This document shows, piece by piece, positions 58,648 through 64,000 of a DNA stretch of 64,000 nt. The position numbers and the translations under genes were made by a program. How positions within the stretch are numbered: the first letter of the stretch is position 1; each line of letters starts with the position of its first letter. The stretch comes from Bilabrum cf. latius (taxonomy: Eukaryota; Bigyra: Bicosoecida; Bigyra; Bicosoecida). The notes under the pieces were generated by a model that was not told the DNA's origin, searched no databases, and worked only from the letters and a program-made list of their open reading frames with translations. The stretch lies in the NCBI GenBank assembly GCA_965178125.1, contig OZ237756.1, forward strand, positions 310,001 through 374,000, written 5' to 3'.

Positions 58648-59805
58648 TCACTCGTCACTGTACCACGTGGTAAGGGGCACCCTGCTGAAATACACGGCAC
58701 AAGAAGGACCATCGCAACCCTCCATCCCGCCCTCCCACAGCAGTCCGGGGTCATCCGACAGTCCCTCCATCAGGCATGAATATGCCCCTGGCCCCGGCGA
58801 CACAACCATTGACTCTGGCAAAATGGATTTGAAACCATCCGCCGAGGCATGCACAGACATGTTGATCCTTCCTTGGCTGCTTGAGGGATTGGAGAACAAG
58901 GCCACCGCCTGCCCAGAGTGGGGCAGGTGAAATCCCCCCAGGGTACTCCCCTGGCAATTCGGGGTCGGCAGATCCACTGGGTGGGTCGCCTTGCTCCACG
59001 CCATGCCCCTGGCACCAGGCACTGCCCAAGCAAAGGGCCGAAGCGGAGACAGACCGTTCCCTCTCAGCGCGATGGCTGGCTCTCCGCTCGGCTGGAGGAA
59101 CAGCTGCGGCTCAGAACCACCGGGGAACAATGCAGAGGGGTCAGCCACCGCCTGCCACCGCTGCCATCCCCCGGCCTCGTCGTCTGAATACCACACGCCA
59201 GCCGCGAACTCTCCAGAGGTGCGGTTGTGCCGGTATCCTGCGAACATGACCCGGGGTCCGTCGTACTCCGAAACTGATGCAGATCTTGGTTTAGCTGCTG
59301 GCAGGTAAATCCCCCTGCCTGGGCCCAGATCCATGCTCTCGAATCGGCCAAGCTGCGCGTTGATGTCTACGGGCTTCGTCCAAGTGAGGCCCTGGTCGCT
59401 GCTGGTACTCATCCACACCGAAGAATCGGACGCATTGTTAAAGTGGAGCACGATGTCCCCGTTCGGAAGAGGAACCATGGCTGGGTTGCTGGTGCGCATG
59501 GTACCAACGATATTCAATTCTAGATCTGACCAAGATTTGCCGTAATCCAGCGATCGTCTCATGCACAGATACCGCTCGCTCTCATCAACCGCCCTTACTG
59601 AATCTAAATCATGAGGGCGGCATCCGTCGCCAATCCAGGCTCTGCACTCCGCCACCGCAACGATTACACCCTTAGAAACCACGACCGATGGGATTCGAAC
59701 ACAAGGCGTGGACGAGGTCATGTTAAAATGAAAAATCGCTTGCGGCAGTGCCGATGCCAAGCCACAAGTGACTGCAATTATCACGGTGATTATAGCAACC
59801 AACAT
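58648..59805 (-). CDS. Secreted GH33-type sialidase (neuraminidase)
   Basis: 385 residues, ATG 59805 to TGA 58648, no intron and no TAG. The signal peptide is MLVAIITVIIAVTCGLASA. The RIP motif (VRIPSVVV) and Asp-box repeats (SLDYGKSW, SSDQGLTW) identify a six-bladed sialidase fold. Family members release terminal sialic acids. The enzyme is probably secreted or lysosomal. It is next to a fucosidase on the same strand, together forming a small glycan-degrading pair. Confidence 0.87.
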   Translation of the reverse strand: MLVAIITVIIAVTCGLASALPQAIFHFNMTSSTPCVRIPSVVVSKGVIVAVAECRAWIGDGCRPHDLDSVRAVDESERYLCMRRSLDYGKSWSDLELNIVGTMRTSNPAMVPLPNGDIVLHFNNASDSSVWMSTSSDQGLTWTKPVDINAQLGRFESMDLGPGRGIYLPAAKPRSASVSEYDGPRVMFAGYRHNRTSGEFAAGVWYSDDEAGGWQRWQAVADPSALFPGGSEPQLFLQPSGEPAIALRGNGLSPLRPFAWAVPGARGMAWSKATHPVDLPTPNCQGSTLGGFHLPHSGQAVALFSNPSSSQGRINMSVHASADGFKSILPESMVVSPGPGAYSCLMEGLSDDPGLLWEGGMEGCDGPSCAVYFSRVPLTTWYSDE

Positions 59806-60127
59806 GCGGTATGGTGCTGATTGGGGCGGGATATACTTCCTTTCTCGTTCGTTTAATGCCTCACGCTGGCAAAATCAATCGGAGCGGATTGGGTTCACAG
59901 GTTCGCAATACAAACACCGGCCAACATCCCAAAACCATGCGATTCGAGCATCAAATAATTCCCGTAGGGGATACGGGTAGCACTGGATCTCAACTCGCGA
60001 CAAGCAGACCGGAGCACGCTACGAGCATGCACGATCGATTCACCCACATGCACCTGCACCTGCACCTGCACCTGAACCTGCACCTGCACCTGCACCTGCA
60101 CCTGCCACTGGTACCCGGCCTCGCTAA
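59806..60127. other. Intergenic region with a hexamer repeat
   Basis: 322 bases between two glycosidase genes on the same strand. A CACCTG hexamer is repeated about nine times near 60051-60106 with one variant unit (AACCTG). No gene was recognised. Confidence 0.7.
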
Positions 60128-62148
60128 TCACTGAGAGTTCGCCCACGGCGGAGGAAAGTTCGCTCGGTGCGTGTGCAGCGACAGGTCGTCCAGATACACG
60201 GGCTGCCCCTGGAGCACAGTGTCAAGGCACACGAAGCGGACCTCGTCGATCGTCACCGAGGGGTCGATGGGGACACCCCCCGCGGATTTGGGGCAGTCGA
60301 AGCGCCTGCTTCCGATGAAGGCGTCCCTAGGGTAGTCGGCCGAGGGCGCGTCCCCCAAACCGGAACTAGAGCGGCCCCCCAGCACCCGCTCGGTGTCTCT
60401 CTCGGCGAGTACGTGCCACCCCTCCGCCGGTGCTTCCGTGCTCTGGATGTTGCAGTTGGGAGCGTTGACGCAGTGCTTGTCCTGCCAGGGGTAGCACGTG
60501 GGGGCGGGGACCAGGGTTTTCCACTCCGGATCCCCCGTGGCCCGATACTCGATGGTGTAATTGGAGATGCGCTGGCCGCCTGTGGACAGGCCCTCTTTCG
60601 TGCTGACGTAATCCACGTCACCAAGGGTGGTACCCTTAGGCACAGACAGCCTGAAGTCATCATCGTGACCCGCACCGCAGCCCCCAGACTTCCGACCCAG
60701 AGAGGCCACCGCGCTGCCCTCGCCGAACGTTCGGTTCCTCGCGTCGCCGAACTCCTTCATCACCCCGACCATGCTCTCGTTGTAGCGGCCCGAGTCGTCC
60801 GCGGCGATGTTCAGGTTGAGCGTCTTGCCGTGGCCCACGGTGCCAAGGTAAGCCCCGAAGAGCCGAGCCGCGTCGCCGAAGCCCACCGTGTCGTGCCAGA
60901 ACCAGAAGGTCGGCAGCTTGGACGAGTGCCCGTCGGGACCCTCCTGCATGGTGACACCGTGAGACTCGAGAGCGGAAAAGTAGGGCCCTGTGGGGTCCTG
61001 GGTGACGCACTTGCCTGCGTCCGTGCTGTTGGGCCTGGGTCCCCCGGCCTTGCTGCCGTAGATGGAGGTCAGGGGCCGGTAGCAGACATCGCCGGCCTTG
61101 TACGGTCCCACGAGGGTGCCTGGGGCCATGGATCGGATCACAGGGAGGGCCTCGTCCCACAGCTCGCTGATGTTGGTGCCTGTGGGATAACCGGAAGTGC
61201 CGTCGAACCAGAGCCGGGAGGGGGTGTAGGGCGGGGTGAGCAGCTCGCGAAGCTTGTTGAGCTGCGTGTTGATGTACTCCTTGGGGGTGGCATTCTTGAC
61301 GTCAACCTCCCAATGGGCGCACTGGATGTTGAAGTAGTACCCCACTCGCATGCCCCACTTGTGCGCAGACTTGACGAATTCCATCAGGGGGTTCCTGCCG
61401 GTCGACTTGCCCCAGGGCGAGTTGGTCGCAGAGTACTCGGTCGTGTTGGTGTCCCAGAGGCACCAACCGCCCTCGTGCTGTGCTGTAACTAGAATGGATT
61501 TCATTCCCATGGCTGTGCTCGCCTCCATCCACTGGTCCGTGTCCAGGGCGAAGGGGTTCCAGGTGTCTCGGCCCATGCATGGAGCGTCCTGGTTGGCGCT
61601 CGAAGTGTTCTGCACCGTCTTGCAGTCGTGCCAGGTGATGGCCCCGACTTGTTTCAGATACTATTCATTCGAGTTAATCATAGTGTTGATGCCCCAGTGG
61701 GAGAACTACATTGAAAGGTGAGGCATACTGTGCAGGATCCTTTCGATGTGTTTATTGTGTTTCGTGAAGAACCCGAATGCTCCACTTCAATACGTAACCG
61801 ACAAATAAAACAAAGTGGTCCTTTACTTGCGTCCATAAAAGAAGACTTCAACTTAAAAGACTCGATCGTGTTCAACATCGAAGCCGTGGCACGCAAATTC
61901 AGTACGCTAAGGAAAAGCAAACAATTACCGTCAAAGGAACACCAAGCACCACAACAATATGATCTACATGTAAACAATATAATGGACCCTTTAAATCTTA
62001 CCTGGTTAAGCTCTTCAGCTAGAAACTGGAGTTGTCGCTCATCGGGCATCGGAACCGAAGTGCCCCGCAAATCATGACTTGGGGTCCATTCTTCCGCCAC
62101 AGCCAGTGAAGCTCCTGCTACTGACAATAAAGCAGCGATTGATTTCAT
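60128..62148 (-). CDS. Secreted GH29-type alpha-L-fucosidase
   Basis: Exon 1 is 62148-62002 and exon 2 is 61705-60128 (phase 0, GTAAGA...TGTAG); 574 residues. The signal peptide is MKSIAALLSVAGASLAVA. Exon 2 opens with FSHWGINT, the GH29 signature, then SILVTAQHEGGWCLWDT (the family has LTAKHHDGFCLW). RLWFDGTSG carries the expected catalytic Asp. A TAG-Gln at 61669 follows the HWGINT segment. The roughly 150-residue C-terminus may be a carbohydrate-binding region. The enzyme removes fucose from glycans. Confidence 0.9.
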
Positions 62149-62392
62149 GCAAAGTAATCAAATAGTAGCTGGATAGGAGTGGCGCAATCTACCGAATCGT
62201 GCGTCGAACTCAATTTGGTATATCGTACAAGCACGCAACAGTCCAAGCCAAGCGTCGAGAGGTCGAATCGAGGATTCGACAGGCAGAGTCTCTCAGAATG
62301 CAAGTTTATCTGTCGCTCCCTGTCTGAATCGTGCAGCGCGATTCAGGCCTAGACCCCACAGCCCCCCCTCCCAAATCACCCCCCTCACCAAA

Positions 62393-63698
62393 TCAGCCCC
62401 TGCTGCTCCTCCTCCTCCCGCTCGATCGCCTCCGGCCACTGCCTGTGGAACCCTTGGAGGACGCCGCGGTGGAACTCGGCGAACGTTCGCTGCCCCCCTT
62501 CGCCCCTTTGCTTCCCACCACCACCTCCTCCACCTCACTGTCCTCGTCCTCATCCTCACCGCCAGCAGCAGCATCAGCAGCATCAGCAGCGAACGGGTCC
62601 TCCTCGTCCCCCTAAGCACCTGCCCCGTGCTCGCCCAAAGCAGCCACCGCTGCCTTCATGGCCCCCACATCCACGCCACCCCCTGCCGCAGAGTCCGCAT
62701 CGAAAGCCGCCTGCATGCGGCCAAAGGCCCCACCGACAGACGACCGCCGTGCCGTCGCGGCCGCGATGCTCCTCCTTCTGCTCACCTCCTCCTCGCTCTC
62801 AACGCGGGCAGCGAGCGCCACGCACAGGCCCTGCAGGCGATGTGCCTGCTCCACCACGCCCTCCACCTCCTGCGCGGCGCCCTTGGGATCGGTTCCGCAG
62901 AAGTCCTCGGTCGCTTTCGAGATGGAATCGCTCGCAGACTCGAACTGGGGAAGCCGCTTCTGGTACAGCCGCCTGACGTGCTTAAGGGCACGGCGGCGGC
63001 GCTTCTCCTTGAGAATGGCCTGGTGCTCCTCCGCGATCTGCTGCCGAAGTTCCGCAAGCGCGGCGTCGGTCGCAGCCTCCTCCTCCTCCTTCTCCTCGTC
63101 ACCCTCCTTGCCTCTGGCCTGGTCAGCATCGTCTTGCTCGCCCAAGTCCAGGGTCGGGGGGATATCGAATATGTTTCGCATGACGTACATTTCAAATTTG
63201 TCCATATTCTGGTCGAAGTGCCGACGCAGGTCCTCCACCAGGCTGTCGCAGCCGTGCGCGATTTCGGCGCGCACCTCGCTATCGCTAGGTAGGCGGCGCG
63301 ACTTAGAAGATGTCGGTGCCTTTGGCAGGGCCTGCAAATTATGTTGAGACAGTAACTTCACCATGATAGTAGGCGGGCTGGTCCGCTAAAGCAAGCTTGG
63401 CAACACTACACGTGCAAATGTGTGACTGCAGCCCAATGCAACATTCTCTCACGCTGTCCAGGCCTTCTTCCATTTTATCAAGACCATCGCATATATAATC
63501 ATCAGCAGCATTATAGACTGCGCGGGTGGTAGAGTAGTATTGAGGGATAGCGGCAATACATAGGTCTTAGGCAAATTTCACAGGACCGGCAAGCAAGCAC
63601 GCAAAATAAAGGCCCTCACTGTCCTCGACGAATCGCATCGGATCGAAGCCAAAGTATTGAACGACCCTAGGGTCGGAACTGCTGCCTGCGGCAGCCAT
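62393..63698 (-). CDS. MIS12: Mis12-family kinetochore protein
   Basis: Three exons: 63698-63620, 63517-63453 and 63331-62393, all with GTGAG-type donors and CAG acceptors; 360 residues. Exons 1-2 give YFGFDPMRFVED-IYNAADDY, which aligns with the Mis12 N-terminal F-x-P-x-x-F...N-x-x-x-DY motif. Exon 3 gives CDSLVEDLRRHFDQNMDKFE and NIFDIP, the second conserved Mis12 segment, followed by coiled coil. A TAG at 62612 (Gln) leads to a Ser/Gly/Glu-rich tail ending at TGA 62393. An in-frame TAA upstream falls inside intron 1. Mis12 links centromeric chromatin to the microtubule-binding kinetochore. Confidence 0.82.
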
Positions 63699-63856
63699 GT
63701 TGAACGTGAATGGCAGTCTGCGTTTTTCGAACAAACGTCTCCGAATCGGCGCCGCGCTTTGCTTAACGGAACCAAACTTGATGCCGGTCCGGCATTGCCG
63801 GACAGGACCCGTGATCCAACGTGCAACGATGCGTTCATATATCATTCTAAACCGAA

Positions 63857-64000
63857 TCACAACCCAAGGAAATACGCGTGCCCCCCAGCGTTCTGAATCG
63901 GGGTGGCAACGGGCGAAGCCAGCGCCCACTCGTACCACGTCTTGGTGGCGCTGCTGCACCGCCACAGGTGCACCTCCACCAGCTCGCCCTTCTTGACAGG
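63857..64000 (-). CDS. PRMT5: PRMT5 C-terminus (partial at window edge)
   Basis: Last 47 codons and TGA 63857. The readable end ([18 protein letters not shown], then a short tail ending FLGL) matches the C-terminal end of PRMT5, the type II arginine methyltransferase. The catalytic part lies outside the window. 158 bases separate it from the Mis12 start on the same strand. Confidence 0.85.
   Translation of the reverse strand, partial: PVKKGELVEVHLWRCSSATKTWYEWALASPVATPIQNAGGHAYFLGL

Noticed and set aside
63567-63569. In-frame TAA in the Mis12 gene as a sign that UAA is also sense
   Set aside because: It lies in a 102-base GT-AG intron (63518-63619) whose removal restores the conserved motif.

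Overview
The window is nuclear DNA of a protist with a non-standard genetic code. The flanking parts (about 1-31.4 kb and 57.1-64 kb) are GC-rich, with compact genes, few short GT-AG introns and eukaryote-specific proteins (Mis12, PRMT5, WW-domain, RBR E3, Ctr copper transporter, sedolisin, GH29, GH33). Dozens of in-frame TAG codons interrupt conserved domains exactly where glutamine fits. TGA ends all eleven host genes that can be read, and TAA appears as a stop only in the mobile elements. I infer UAG = Gln. The gene set and the virophage-plus-retrotransposon arrangement recall bicosoecid flagellates such as Cafeteria, but the species cannot be fixed from this sequence.

Left host block: a 5'-truncated LRR/cysteine-rich membrane protein (1-2964, +); a four-exon TPP1-like sedolisin (4122-6666, -); an 1849-residue ankyrin/TPR/J-domain protein (6867-12416, -); a 2783-residue WW-domain protein with about 30 TAG codons (13094-21445, +); a Ctr-type copper transporter (21683-22779, +); a small membrane protein (23257-23676, -); and the C-terminal 86% of a giant NYN/DEAH-helicase/RBR protein (23934-31391, -).

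That gene is split by an AT-rich 25.7-kb insertion (31392-57116), a mavirus-like endogenous virophage with long terminal inverted repeats and an exact 6-bp target duplication. Its own genes also read TAG as Gln: DDE integrase with chromodomain, SF3 helicase, protein-primed DNA polymerase B, zinc-finger protein, LRAT/NlpC-like protein, P-loop protein, major capsid, probable penton, packaging ATPase, adenain-like protease and several unknowns. The packaging ATPase gene is in turn split by an 8,556-bp GC-rich Ngaro-like tyrosine-recombinase retrotransposon (46157-54712) with A1-ORFs-B1-A2-B2 repeats and no target duplication. The result is a three-level nest: host gene, virophage, retrotransposon. 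Both empty sites rejoin in frame.

Right host block: the first 393 codons (about 14%) of the helicase gene (57117-58417, -), a GH33 sialidase, a GH29 alpha-L-fucosidase, a Mis12 kinetochore protein and the last 47 codons of PRMT5 at the window edge. The secreted protease and two glycosidases would fit a phagotrophic lifestyle. The virophage genes fall into two groups by upstream sequence: three left-end genes carry a bipartite motif with fixed spacing, while most of the others carry only a TATAGTA box next to the start codon.
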